A stretch of DNA of 64,000 nucleotides, taken from Aldehydirespirator sp965221185. Lineage in GTDB: Bacteria > Actinomycetota > Acidimicrobiia > Acidimicrobiales > Aldehydirespiratoraceae. Made by a program: the position numbers and the translations under genes. This document shows positions 41,094 to 48,208 of this stretch, piece by piece. The stretch spans positions 3,100,001 to 3,164,000 of the forward strand of contig OZ244866.1 in assembly GCA_965221185.1 (NCBI GenBank). The letters are read 5' to 3'. How positions within the stretch are numbered: position 1 is the first letter of the stretch; the number at the start of each line of letters is the position of its first letter. The notes beneath the pieces are model-generated. The model saw nothing but the letters and a program-made list of their open reading frames with translations. It had not been told where the DNA came from and ran no database searches.

Positions 41094-41193
41094 AGAGAGC
41101 GCTAATTGACCCCCGCGCGGGTGTCAAGATCGTTGGTAGATCACGACTAGTAGGAGATGCGGGCGAGCTATCCGCCCTTCCTCCAAGGCCGTC

Positions 41194-41213
41194 GGGCGCG
41201 GTTACGCCCGATG
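41194..41213 (-). terminator. hairpin after 41227-41553 gene
   Basis: TCGGGCG (41194-41200), 6-base loop, CGCCCGA (41207-41213): a perfect 7-bp stem 13 bases beyond the stop of the minus-strand gene, without a T-run. Confidence 0.5.
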
Positions 41214-41226
41214 CCAAGCTCGGCGG

Positions 41227-41553
41227 TCATCCCTCCATGGAGGACATGGCCCCTGCATCCACGAGTCCCTGACGCAGGGCGATGAGACTATCGTCTATCG
41301 CTTGCGTGATCTTCTCTACGGCCTCTTCGGTTAGCTCCCGGCTCCTGTCTGGCAGGTTGTCGTCATCCTTCCCGTCCGCCGACAACGCATCCTGGAGAAG
41401 GGTCGCGGATATGCCCGCCCGGATCGCATTCGCGAGGTTGATCTCGGCTTTGCCTAGAAGACGGTCCAGCTCGAAGACGACATGATCGGGGTCGTGTTCC
41501 TGAATCACGAAGCGAGCGAGGTCGCGCTCGTCCCGTAGCTCGCGGTCGCTCAT
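41227..41553 (-). CDS. small helical protein
   Basis: 108 residues from the ATG at 41551-41553, with AGGAGG five bases upstream; the longer reading to 41745 is not supported. All-helical in appearance and highly charged: SDRELRDERDLARFVIQEHDPDHVVFELDRLLGKAEINLANAIRAG. The sequence ends DAGAMSSMEG. Glu/Asp/Arg-rich helices with a regular heptad feel suggest a coiled coil. Function unknown. A 200-base stretch upstream up to the GIY-YIG gene holds no supported gene. Confidence 0.55.
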   Translation of the reverse strand: MSDRELRDERDLARFVIQEHDPDHVVFELDRLLGKAEINLANAIRAGISATLLQDALSADGKDDDNLPDRSRELTEEAVEKITQAIDDSLIALRQGLVDAGAMSSMEG

Positions 41554-41760
41554 GGAAGCCTCCTGTCTGCTGTTGCCGCGGAGAGCATAACCGTGGAGAA
41601 CCAGTCGCCGCGAGCGGCCCGCAACCGCCAGCGCACCATCGGAGACCGGTGGCGCGACGAGCACCGGCTGATCGAGCCAGAAGAACTGCCGGATAGCCCT
41701 ACCGAATAGGTTTCTCCAAGTGATCTTCCGGTCGCACGCCACCACTTGATGCTTCGGGAG

Positions 41761-42069
41761 TCAAGACTTCCATCCGCCGCTTCTGGTCTTGTTGTAGGTC
41801 GGGTTGCGGCCCCTGTTGCTCTTACGGAACCGGGAGAGTTTGGCTCCCTCCCAGCGTCGGGCCTTCCCTCTGGACATCCCACCTGTTTCGACCGTCAGCC
41901 GTCCACGCTTCCCGGAGCGTCGATGCTGAGCCGCTCGACGGCGTGGGTTGTTCGTGATCCCCACGTACTTCACCCTGCCGCCTCTGCCTCGGATGGTGTA
42001 GCCGCGCACAGGGCGGCTTCTGGCTGAACTCCTCCGGCTTCTGCTGCTTGACCGTCTGTAACGTGCCAT
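41761..42069 (-). CDS. GIY-YIG-like protein, copy 2
   Basis: 102 residues from the ATG at 42067-42069. It is about 90% identical to copy 1 (12068-12406) over the shared core, and lacks a ten-residue Ser/Gly insert in the N-terminal Ser/Arg region. Core residues: GYT (23-25), YVG (35-37), R43-R45, H49, E74 in WEGAKL and N93 in PTYNKT, all as expected for a GIY-YIG fold. The DNA just upstream of the start is also conserved, so the duplicated unit includes the promoter region. The near identity with 30 kb between implies recent duplication. Confidence 0.65.
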   Translation of the reverse strand: MARYRRSSSRSRRSSARSRPVRGYTIRGRGGRVKYVGITNNPRRRAAQHRRSGKRGRLTVETGGMSRGKARRWEGAKLSRFRKSNRGRNPTYNKTRSGGWKS

Positions 42070-42114
42070 GGCCGGGAAGCTAGTACGACGATGTGACAGG
42101 GGCAGCGTGACGCG

Positions 42115-43263
42115 CTACTGATCCCAGGGGAGAAGCAGCCCGTGGGGGTTCCGAATCGGGTCCAAGCGCGCCAGGAGTCCTTCGGGACGCCATCTGGCAC
42201 CGGGCAGTGGATCGGCTGTCGCACCCAGGAGGGCAACGGTTACCCACTCCTCGCGGTCGCGAGGCGTCTCCTCCACGGCGTCCAGTAGCGGTTCAGTGCC
42301 TTCGAGTTGCTCTTGCGTCGCGTTGTTGGGATGGGAGCATTCGATGATTCTCGCTTGCTGGTTGTCGTGAAGTAGCCACTTGCGTTCGCCGTCGGGGAGC
42401 AAGGCCCGTACGACGATCATTCCGATGACGGGGAGTTCATCGGGCCACATGGCACCATCGATGCTGAGGATGAGCTTTCGGTAAGCGCTGCGTAGCGACT
42501 CCAGGGTCGAGAGGGTGTCAATGACCCTTTCTGCGGGGACGCCGGTGTGAGCAGAGAGCGCCTCCACGAAGAGCCTGAAGAATCGGAGCCCCTCATTGAG
42601 CGCCATCGGGCAGTTGTCGAGGTCGGGTCCGAACCGGTATACGAGTCTGTCGTCGTATCGCCGCGCAACACCCCGAGCGCCGCCTGCTGTGACGTGGGTT
42701 GAGGACGACAGCACGCGGTAGAGGTCGTAGTCCACTGCATAGCCGTGTCGGATGGCGCGATCCTCCAACGACTCGTCGGTCCAGCCTCTCCTGAGCCGCC
42801 CTCCCCTCTTGGCTATCGCCTCATCGTGCGCCTGCTTGTGAATGCGCGCCTGTTTGCGGCGGCGATGACGTTCTGAGCGAAGATCGTTGCCTGTGAGACC
42901 AGTCAGCCCGGCGTTCATCGTCGCGGCTAGGTACATGACCACGGCGTACTGCTCTGCGTACCTGTCCGCCACGTCACTGCCACCACTGGCGATGTCAAGC
43001 ATCGTGATATGCGACTCGAAGATGGACCGCAGGCACCGCACAGCCGGACGGCCGCGGCCCATCCCGATGTCATCGAGCAGGTCGATGAAGTCATTGGCGG
43101 TCTGCACCCAGAGGAGGCTGATCCCGCTATGTCCAAGCGGATGCACCAGACCGCCGTAGGCACCAAGCTCTTTGCGTATCTCGGTGGCCGCGCGGCTGTA
43201 CTCGGGTAGGTGCTCTGCAATCAGGGCCTGCATACGGGCGCTGGGACTCAGTTCCTCCTGCAC
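42115..43263 (-). CDS. DUF5677-type protein
   Basis: 382 residues from the GTG at 43261-43263 with AGGATGG upstream. The segment CLRSIFESHITMLDIASGGSDVADRYAEQYAVVMYLAA (about 108-145) is the recognisable core: an (A/R)-x-(L/I)-(F/Y)-E-x-(H/x) helix followed by A-x-RY-x2-(Y/F). DUF5677 proteins are helical and uncharacterised and often lie in mobile regions. A basic helix (SERHRRRKQARIHKQAHDEA) could touch nucleic acid. It is the last intact gene before the island edge at 43.3-43.7 kb. Confidence 0.55.
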   Translation of the reverse strand: MQEELSPSARMQALIAEHLPEYSRAATEIRKELGAYGGLVHPLGHSGISLLWVQTANDFIDLLDDIGMGRGRPAVRCLRSIFESHITMLDIASGGSDVADRYAEQYAVVMYLAATMNAGLTGLTGNDLRSERHRRRKQARIHKQAHDEAIAKRGGRLRRGWTDESLEDRAIRHGYAVDYDLYRVLSSSTHVTAGGARGVARRYDDRLVYRFGPDLDNCPMALNEGLRFFRLFVEALSAHTGVPAERVIDTLSTLESLRSAYRKLILSIDGAMWPDELPVIGMIVVRALLPDGERKWLLHDNQQARIIECSHPNNATQEQLEGTEPLLDAVEETPRDREEWVTVALLGATADPLPGARWRPEGLLARLDPIRNPHGLLLPWDQ

Positions 43264-43487
43264 GTCACCATCCTGCCAGCCATCGAGCAAAGGGCAGCCC
43301 TGCGCCTGCCTCGGGCCAGTGGTGAGCATCCGAGCCAGCCCCAAAGACACCCAATTGCCTCGAACCTCACCTCGCGTTTCGCGCCGCGTGCTCGCGGGTG
43401 TCTACCCCTTTGCGTCTAGTTTGGGCAAGGGAACCTCTGTCCCCGGTGCAGTGGACCGTCTTGACACGCATTGGCGAAATGGAGATC

Positions 43488-43507
43488 GTTTCGCGCCGCG
43501 CTGACCT
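43488..43507 (+). repeat. mobile-end motif, right island copy
   Basis: GTTTCGCGCCGCGCTGACCT, one base different from the left copy at 18600 and in the same orientation; a facing copy of its inner half (GAGGTCAG) follows about 100 bases later, as at 18.6 kb. Confidence 0.65.
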
Positions 43508-43614
43508 CGTGTTATCGTGTTTCGAGCAACAAGCAGGTGCCAACAATTGGGCAGCCCCCACCCCCTCAATTGGGCAGGGGTGTCCCAGAGGTCGGCAAAC
43601 ACCGAGGTCAGACC

Positions 43615-43635
43615 AACTCACGAAGTATCCACAAT
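43615..43635 (-). repeat. inverse TACTTCGTGAGTT box
   Basis: AACTCACGAAGTATCCACAA(TTG) is the inverse of CAATTGGATACTTCGTGAGTT at 18734-18753 apart from a two-base gap. With that copy it forms an inverted pair spanning 24.9 kb. Confidence 0.6.
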
Positions 43636-43719
43636 TGTGATGTCGCGAGACATAGGAACATCGCGAACCCACGCGGGGTCGGGTTTGGCACTGTCAGGGT
43701 CTTTGTGTCAGCGGCCGTG

Positions 43720-43857
43720 ATGGTTTCATCGGATGTGGTCGCCGTAGTGGACGGTCAAGGTGTTCAGGTCTATGCGATGGACGCGGACGGCTCCGGCCGG
43801 ACCCGCCTCACCGACAGCCCGGCGGCGGACGCCTCCCCTAGCTGGTCGATGCAGTAG
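43720..43857 (+). pseudogene. TolB/PD40-like propeller fragment
   Basis: 45 residues from ATG 43720: MVSSDVVAVVDGQGVQVYAM then DADGSGRTRLTDSPAADASPSWS, one blade of a TolB/PD40-type beta propeller (V-Y-x-M-x-x-DG-S-x-x-x-x-L-T-D-x-P-x-x-D-x-x-P-x-W-S). It ends abruptly with TAG, so only a remnant of a larger secreted or periplasmic protein remains. Its position exactly at the GC step suggests it was cut by the arrival of the island. Confidence 0.55.
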
Positions 43858-43968
43858 TGCGCCGAGGTCTGCGACCTGCTCAGCGCGGCCAGCGGGCTGG
43901 GCCGGCCGGGCGCTGAAGCCGTGATGTGCAGGAGAGGCATTTCTTCATGTGTGGAACAGGCATCCGCA

Positions 43969-44026
43969 GATGTGCAGAAGATGTAGTTCACGATGTGCAG
44001 AAGATGTAGTTCACGATGTGCAGAAG
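43969..44026 (+). repeat. 23-bp tandem repeat, 2.5 copies
   Basis: The unit GATGTGCAGAAGATGTAGTT(CAC) is repeated exactly at 43969-43991 and 43992-44014, then half of it to 44026, directly in front of the ATPase remnant. Confidence 0.7.
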
Positions 44027-44041
44027 CGGTAGTGTCGTCTT

Positions 44042-44547
44042 GTGGACGGGTACCTGACGCGTTTGGTGGACCCTTGGATCGCTGAGCTGCTCGCCTCGGC
44101 GCGTGGAGCAGCAACCGCCTCAAACGCCTGACCCGCGGCCCGAAGCGCTACATCGCCGACTGCGGGCTGTGGGGGGCGTCCATCGGTGAGGACGTCAGCC
44201 TGGTCATGAGCGACGGCAACCTGCTGGGCCGCCTGATCGACACCTTCGCCACCAACCAGCTCCGCGCCGAGGCCGCCGTCGACCCTAACCGGCCGGTGCT
44301 GCACCATCTGCGCGACCGAGACGGTCGCGAAGTGGACATCGTCGCCGACCTCGGCGCGCGCGGGCTCATCGGCGTCGAGATCAAGGCCGACAGCGCGCCG
44401 TCACCCGCAGACGCCCGGCACCTGGCCTGGATGCGCGACCAACTCGGAGACCAGTTCAAGGCCGGCGCCGTGCTGCACACCGGCCCAGCCCGGTACCGCC
44501 TTGCCGAGCGCATCGAGGCGGTCCCGATCTGCGCACTCTGGAACTAG
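44042..44547 (+). pseudogene. decayed DUF4143 ATPase, C-terminal part
   Basis: The frame from 44042 reads VDGYLTRLVDPWIAELLASA, then the reading shifts to AWSSNRLKRLTRGPKRYIADCGLWGASIG...FATNQLRAE...VLHHLRDRDGREVDIVADLGARGLIGVEIKADSAPSPADARHLAWMRDQLG, which is the C-terminal DUF4143 domain (nuclease-like D-x(n)-E-x-K: EVDIV...EIKA) of AAA ATPases of mobile regions. The N-terminal ATPase domain is missing and one frameshift is present near 44100, so it is not functional. GC is high, like the core to the right. Confidence 0.65.
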
Positions 44548-44678
44548 CCGCCGAAGGGCGGATAACCGACGACCACAAGCAGGCCAGACTGACGCTGGAC
44601 CGGCCCGGCATGCGCATTGAACGCCTCGACGAGTCCGTGACCGTGCTCGAGGCGTGCTTCGGCGACGGCGGGATCTGA
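44541..44678 (+). pseudogene. C-terminal remnant of unknown gene
   Basis: A reading frame open through ELAAEGRITDDHKQARLTLD to a stop at 44676-44678 looks like the end of a helical protein but has no start. It probably belongs to the decayed material at the junction. Confidence 0.3.
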
Positions 44679-44725
44679 CTTGCCCCTGCGGCGGCGTGGC
44701 TGATCTTACGCCAGTACTTCGGCGG

Positions 44726-45439
44726 CTAGGTGGTGGCGGCTATGAAGTTGCGGTAGAGCTGCTCGGCGTCGGACATGAACCCGTCCATGTGGCGGTCGGC
44801 GTCAGCGGCCAGGGCGTCGATGGAGCCGGGGCCCAGGGTCGACTCCAGGGCCTGGCGGTAGGCGTCGATGACGCCCCAGTTGCGCACCGTGTCGTCCTCG
44901 ACCTCCACGTGGTACTGCATCGACCAGGCGCAGTCCCCCACCCGCATGGCCTGCACCCGGCACACCGGGGAGCTGGCCAGCACCACCGCGTCCTCCGGCG
45001 CCTGGGCCACGCATACCGAGTGCCACTGCAGGGCGTGCTGGCGGTCGGCCATCTGCTCGAAGATCGGGTCGGCGCGGCCGTCGGGCGTCAGCTCCACCGG
45101 CAGCACTCCGATCTCGGGCGGGCGCTGCGGTCCGCACGTCCCGCCCAGGGCGTCGGCCAGCAGCTGATGGCCCAGACACACCCCTAGGAACGGACGCTGC
45201 AGCTCTCGCACCCACCGGCGGATGGCCCGCTTCTCGGGCACGAGCCACGGATGCTCCTCCACGTCCCACACGTCCATCGGACCGCCCATCACCCACATGG
45301 CGTCGTAGTCCTCCAGCGGCGGGATGGACTCGCCCTCGTCGAGCTCGACCGCGGTCCATTCGATGCCGTCGGCCCGCAGGAAGTCGCGCAGGCGGCCGGG
45401 ATGCTCGCAATCGATGTGCTGAAGCACGAGCAGGCGCAC
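44726..45439 (-). CDS. class I glutamine amidotransferase-type protein
   Basis: 237 residues from GTG at 45437-45439. FLGVCLGHQLLADALGG holds the nucleophile Cys of the GATase1 fold, and QYHVEVEDDTV the His and Glu of the triad. VMGGPMDVWD is the oxyanion strand. Stand-alone members like this act on glutamine-like amides or on small peptides (PuuD-like or GuaA-like family); the partner synthetase is not nearby. It is the last gene of the minus-strand series at the left end of the core and is separated from the DUF2848 gene by the divergent 45528-45860 gene, so it is probably a separate unit. Confidence 0.8.
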   Translation of the reverse strand: MRLLVLQHIDCEHPGRLRDFLRADGIEWTAVELDEGESIPPLEDYDAMWVMGGPMDVWDVEEHPWLVPEKRAIRRWVRELQRPFLGVCLGHQLLADALGGTCGPQRPPEIGVLPVELTPDGRADPIFEQMADRQHALQWHSVCVAQAPEDAVVLASSPVCRVQAMRVGDCAWSMQYHVEVEDDTVRNWGVIDAYRQALESTLGPGSIDALAADADRHMDGFMSDAEQLYRNFIAATT

Positions 45440-45527
45440 GCACCGACGCTACCGCGGCCGCGCACCCACATCCTGGTCGGGCAGTAGCCTTGCCGGGCAA
45501 GGCTCAACACTGACGGGAGACAGCTGC

Positions 45528-45860
45528 GTGAGGGAGTTGCTGCTCGAAGGTCGGGTGTCCTGGCGCTCGGAGCGATCGGCGCGAAACCGGACGCTGACAC
45601 TGCCGCCGACGAGAATCCTTGGACCCCGGCGGCTCGTGGCCGCACTCGGCTTCGCAGCGGTCACAGCCTTGGTCGTAGCCCTTGTCGCGGTGGTTGCCGG
45701 AGCCGTGGCCGCAAACCTCGGCTCCCGTTGGACCGCGCGGCGCAGGGAGCAAGGGCTGGACGATCCCATCGCCGTCGTGCAGCGACGGATCCGCGAGGCC
45801 AAGGAGTGGATCGACGCCCGCCGACCGTCAGAAGACGACGCCCCCGGTCGTCACATCTAG
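45528..45860 (+). CDS. small membrane protein
   Basis: 110 residues from GTG 45528. A basic N-terminus is followed by one long hydrophobic helix (LVAALGFAAVTALVVALVAVVAGAVAANLG, about 36-65), then a charged helix (DPIAVVQRRIREAKEWIDARR) that could be cytoplasmic. It lies between the convergent DUF2848 gene and the GATase gene. No family recognised; single-helix with a coiled-coil tail. Confidence 0.5.
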   Translation: MRELLLEGRVSWRSERSARNRTLTLPPTRILGPRRLVAALGFAAVTALVVALVAVVAGAVAANLGSRWTARRREQGLDDPIAVVQRRIREAKEWIDARRPSEDDAPGRHI

Positions 45861-45869
45861 CCGCGAGCC

Positions 45870-46550
45870 TCAGCCAGCCAGTTCCGGCACGGCCTCCACC
45901 CGGTAGTCCAACTCCAGCGGGGGCAGGCCCGGGCCGGACAGCTCGGCGGTGAAGCCGGTGCTGGGGCGGATGTCGCCGATCACTGGCACGGTGCCGGTGA
46001 ACGCCACGAAGCAGCGGGGCCGCGGCCCGGCCCAGCCGATGGCCGCTACCAGCTCCATCGGGGGCAGATTGGCCGCGGCCGAGCCGTCCTGGTACACCAC
46101 GCCGCCGTCGATGCGGCTGCGCAGCGCCAGATTCTCCCAGCGGCCCTCGAGCGCTGGCGCAGCCCAGCCCGCGTTGGCGACCGGCTTGGGGCAGACCCCC
46201 TTGGAGGCGACGATGTCGACCGCCTCCAGGGCCCGGTCGGTGTGGTCGGACCCGACCGTCACGAAGGCCTCGTCGCCGTCGACAACCACGACGATCTCGG
46301 CCTCGCCGGAGCTCTCTGATCCGGCCACCGTGATCGACGGCGCCTGGGACACCAGCCAGGGCGGGAACACCATGAACAGCGGGATGCTCGCCGGGCGGGG
46401 CACCCCCAGGGAGGCCAGCTCGTCGATGTGGTGCTCTACCGCGGCCCGGTCGCGCCCGGCGTAGCCGATCACCACCAGCACCTCGGGCGCGAACTCCCGC
46501 TCGACGCCGTCGATCGACAGCCTCACCGCCTGCGAGCCTCCAGCCAGCAC
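45870..46550 (-). CDS. DUF2848 family protein
   Basis: 226 residues. The whole protein follows the DUF2848 pattern: VIGYAGRDRAAVEHHIDELASLGVPRPASIPLFM, then SSGEAEIVVVVDGDEAFVTVGSDHTDRALEAVDIVASKGVCPKPVA and GWAAPALEGRWENL...AFTGTVPVIGDIRPSTGF. The conserved GSDHTDR and K-x-x-CPK residues suggest a metal or catalytic site like that of fumarylacetoacetate hydrolase-fold proteins, which it resembles. It ends the long minus-strand operon and follows the cupin gene by about 15 bases. It probably performs a late hydrolysis step. Confidence 0.75.
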   Translation of the reverse strand: MLAGGSQAVRLSIDGVEREFAPEVLVVIGYAGRDRAAVEHHIDELASLGVPRPASIPLFMVFPPWLVSQAPSITVAGSESSGEAEIVVVVDGDEAFVTVGSDHTDRALEAVDIVASKGVCPKPVANAGWAAPALEGRWENLALRSRIDGGVVYQDGSAAANLPPMELVAAIGWAGPRPRCFVAFTGTVPVIGDIRPSTGFTAELSGPGLPPLELDYRVEAVPELAG

Positions 46551-46565
46551 CGATCCGCCCCCGGG

Positions 46566-46922
46566 CTACGGGTTGTAGCCGCCGGTGCGGAACTCCACCA
46601 TCAGCACCCCCGACTCGCTGCGCCAGGGTCCATGCGGCATGCCCGGAGGGCGGCAGGCGTACATGCCCGCAGTGAAGGTCTCGCCCAGGCGCAGATCGGT
46701 GAGGTCGCCCTCGACTATGTAGACCTCCTCCCAGAAGTGATGGGTCAACACGCCGTTCGGGGACGAGTCCACTCCGGGCGCGAAGCGCATCAGCCGGGTG
46801 TAAACCCCGTCGGGCTGGCCGTCGGTGGACAGGATCATCTCGTCGATGCCCTCCACCGGGCCGCCCGCGGGGCGCCACTGCCCGTCGGGAATGTGGAACT
46901 CCAGCTCAGGCTTGCTTGCCAT
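46566..46922 (-). CDS. cupin-domain protein
   Basis: 118 residues from the ATG at 46920-46922. HHFWEEVYIVEGDLTDL (H, E and next His as metal ligands) and PGMPHGPWRSESGVLMVEF (last His) form the two cupin motifs; the fold is a small beta barrel. Such proteins act as dioxygenases, isomerases or lyases on small acids or catechols, or as storage/sensor barrels. It lies four bases downstream of the creatinase/prolidase-fold gene and is thus co-transcribed. Confidence 0.75.
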   Translation of the reverse strand: MASKPELEFHIPDGQWRPAGGPVEGIDEMILSTDGQPDGVYTRLMRFAPGVDSSPNGVLTHHFWEEVYIVEGDLTDLRLGETFTAGMYACRPPGMPHGPWRSESGVLMVEFRTGGYNP

Positions 46923-46926
46923 TTCC

Positions 46927-48180
46927 TCACCCCAGTTCGTAGAGCTTGGGCTCTAGGCGGTGGTTGATGTTGCGGGCGCCGTCGGTGGTGATCACGTAGG
47001 TGTCGCCCATGAACACCCCCTTGATGATGTCGGTGGTGCAGGGATGGATCTCCACGCACAGCGCCATGTTGGGCTCCAGCACCACGTTCTTGTCGGGGCG
47101 GTGCGAGGTCCCCACGAACGGCCCGGCGTCGATCGGGTTGAACACGCCGTGCACCAGCGGGGCGACGATGGTGTAGCCCCGCTCGCTGACGATGCTGCCC
47201 GCGGCTCGCAGCTCCTTGGCGGTGCAGCCCGGCTTGAGCTCGGCCACCACCCGGTGGTAGGCCTCGAACATCACCTCGAGCAGGTCGGCGTAGTCGGGCG
47301 GCGGCTTCGAGAACACCATCGGCTTGCCCGTCTGGGCCTCGTACCCGTGCCCGTCGCGGGCCCCGACCTCCATCAGCAGCACGTCGTCGGAGGTGATGGT
47401 GCGCCCGATGGGCCGGGGCCGTTGGAAGCCGCTGGTGGGGTTGCTCATCGACTCGCTGCCGGCCAGCACCATGCAGGGGATCTCGCCCCGCTCCTCACCG
47501 ATGGTGCTGTAGATGATGCGGAACAGGTCGTGTTCGGTCATGCCGGGGCGCAGCTGCTCCATCACCGCCACCTGGGTGGCGTCGCCGATGCGGGCCGCCT
47601 CCTCCAAACAGGCGATCTCCTCGTCGGACAGCACCAGCCGCATCTTCCAGAACTCGTCGGAGAACTCCTCGAACACCAGCTCTGGGAAGCTCTCGGTGAG
47701 GGCCGCCCAGTGGTCCCGCGAAACCGACAGGTACGGCGTCGGGTTGATGATCCCCACCCTGCCCCGGCGCAGGCCCAGCTCGTTGAGCCGGTCCACCAGG
47801 ATGGTGCGGGTGTTGAGGGCGCCCCGCACGTCGGGGAATATCGAACGGGTGACACGGTCGGGCAGGCGGGCGTTGAGGCCGAGGATGGCCAGCGTGGGCT
47901 CGCCCTCGGCGGGAAAGATCACGAAGCTGTCGAGCTCCATGGTGCCCATGTAGTTGCTGATCCAGCGCACGTTGGCCCAGCCCCGGTCCCACAGGTGGGC
48001 GGCGCCGGCCACGAGCAGGCAGTCGAGGTCGTGCTCGGCCATGAAGCCCCGCACCAACCCGTGGCGTCGCTCGAACTCGGCGTCGGAGAACGTCGGCCAG
48101 TCGTACCAGTCATGGTTGATCGGATGGGGATAGGTGATGGCCCTCGGGCCGAAGCGCGGGGCCGACATCACATCGGTCAT
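46927..48180 (-). CDS. M24 (creatinase/prolidase-fold) hydrolase
   Basis: 417 residues from the ATG at 48178-48180, with GGAGAGGAGA upstream; a frame to 48462 is not used. The N-terminal domain (about 1-170) and pita-bread C-terminal domain follow the family. The metal-site motif reads LLMEVGARDGHGYEAQTGKPMVF, where two metal-binding Asp residues of aminopeptidases (D-x10-D) are Glu and Ala/Gln; PLVHGVF, CVEIHP and GDTYVITTDGARNIN keep the His and the Glu strand. It therefore resembles creatinase or ectoine hydrolase-like, metal-free members more than a Xaa-Pro peptidase. Substrate: a small amide or amidine is plausible. Confidence 0.7.
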   Translation of the reverse strand: MTDVMSAPRFGPRAITYPHPINHDWYDWPTFSDAEFERRHGLVRGFMAEHDLDCLLVAGAAHLWDRGWANVRWISNYMGTMELDSFVIFPAEGEPTLAILGLNARLPDRVTRSIFPDVRGALNTRTILVDRLNELGLRRGRVGIINPTPYLSVSRDHWAALTESFPELVFEEFSDEFWKMRLVLSDEEIACLEEAARIGDATQVAVMEQLRPGMTEHDLFRIIYSTIGEERGEIPCMVLAGSESMSNPTSGFQRPRPIGRTITSDDVLLMEVGARDGHGYEAQTGKPMVFSKPPPDYADLLEVMFEAYHRVVAELKPGCTAKELRAAGSIVSERGYTIVAPLVHGVFNPIDAGPFVGTSHRPDKNVVLEPNMALCVEIHPCTTDIIKGVFMGDTYVITTDGARNINHRLEPKLYELG

Positions 48181-48208
48181 GGGGTCTCCTCTCCAGGGGG
48201 CCTGCGGA

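Larger units (their letters stand above)
43264..43719. other. right-hand boundary of island, repeats only
   Basis: 456 bases with no supported gene. It holds two copies of the mobile-end motif (partial at 43376-43388, full at 43488-43507), two direct copies of CAATTGGGCAG (43544-43554 and 43567-43577), a facing AACACCGAGGTCAG near 43600, and the inverse TACTTCGTGAG box (43615-43635). The layout mirrors 18.6-18.78 kb. Confidence 0.6.

Noticed and set aside
41041..41180. Possible tRNA or attachment site near the right part of the island
   Set aside because: No cloverleaf or CCA-type end could be drawn; only a short hairpin acting as a likely terminator.
41553..41745. N-terminal extension of the 41227-41553 gene
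   Set aside because: An ideal AGGAGG site precedes the internal ATG, and the upstream segment reads as non-conserved Arg/Leu-rich sequence.
43969..44026. 23-bp repeats as a CRISPR array
   Set aside because: Only 2.5 contiguous copies, no spacers and no cas genes.
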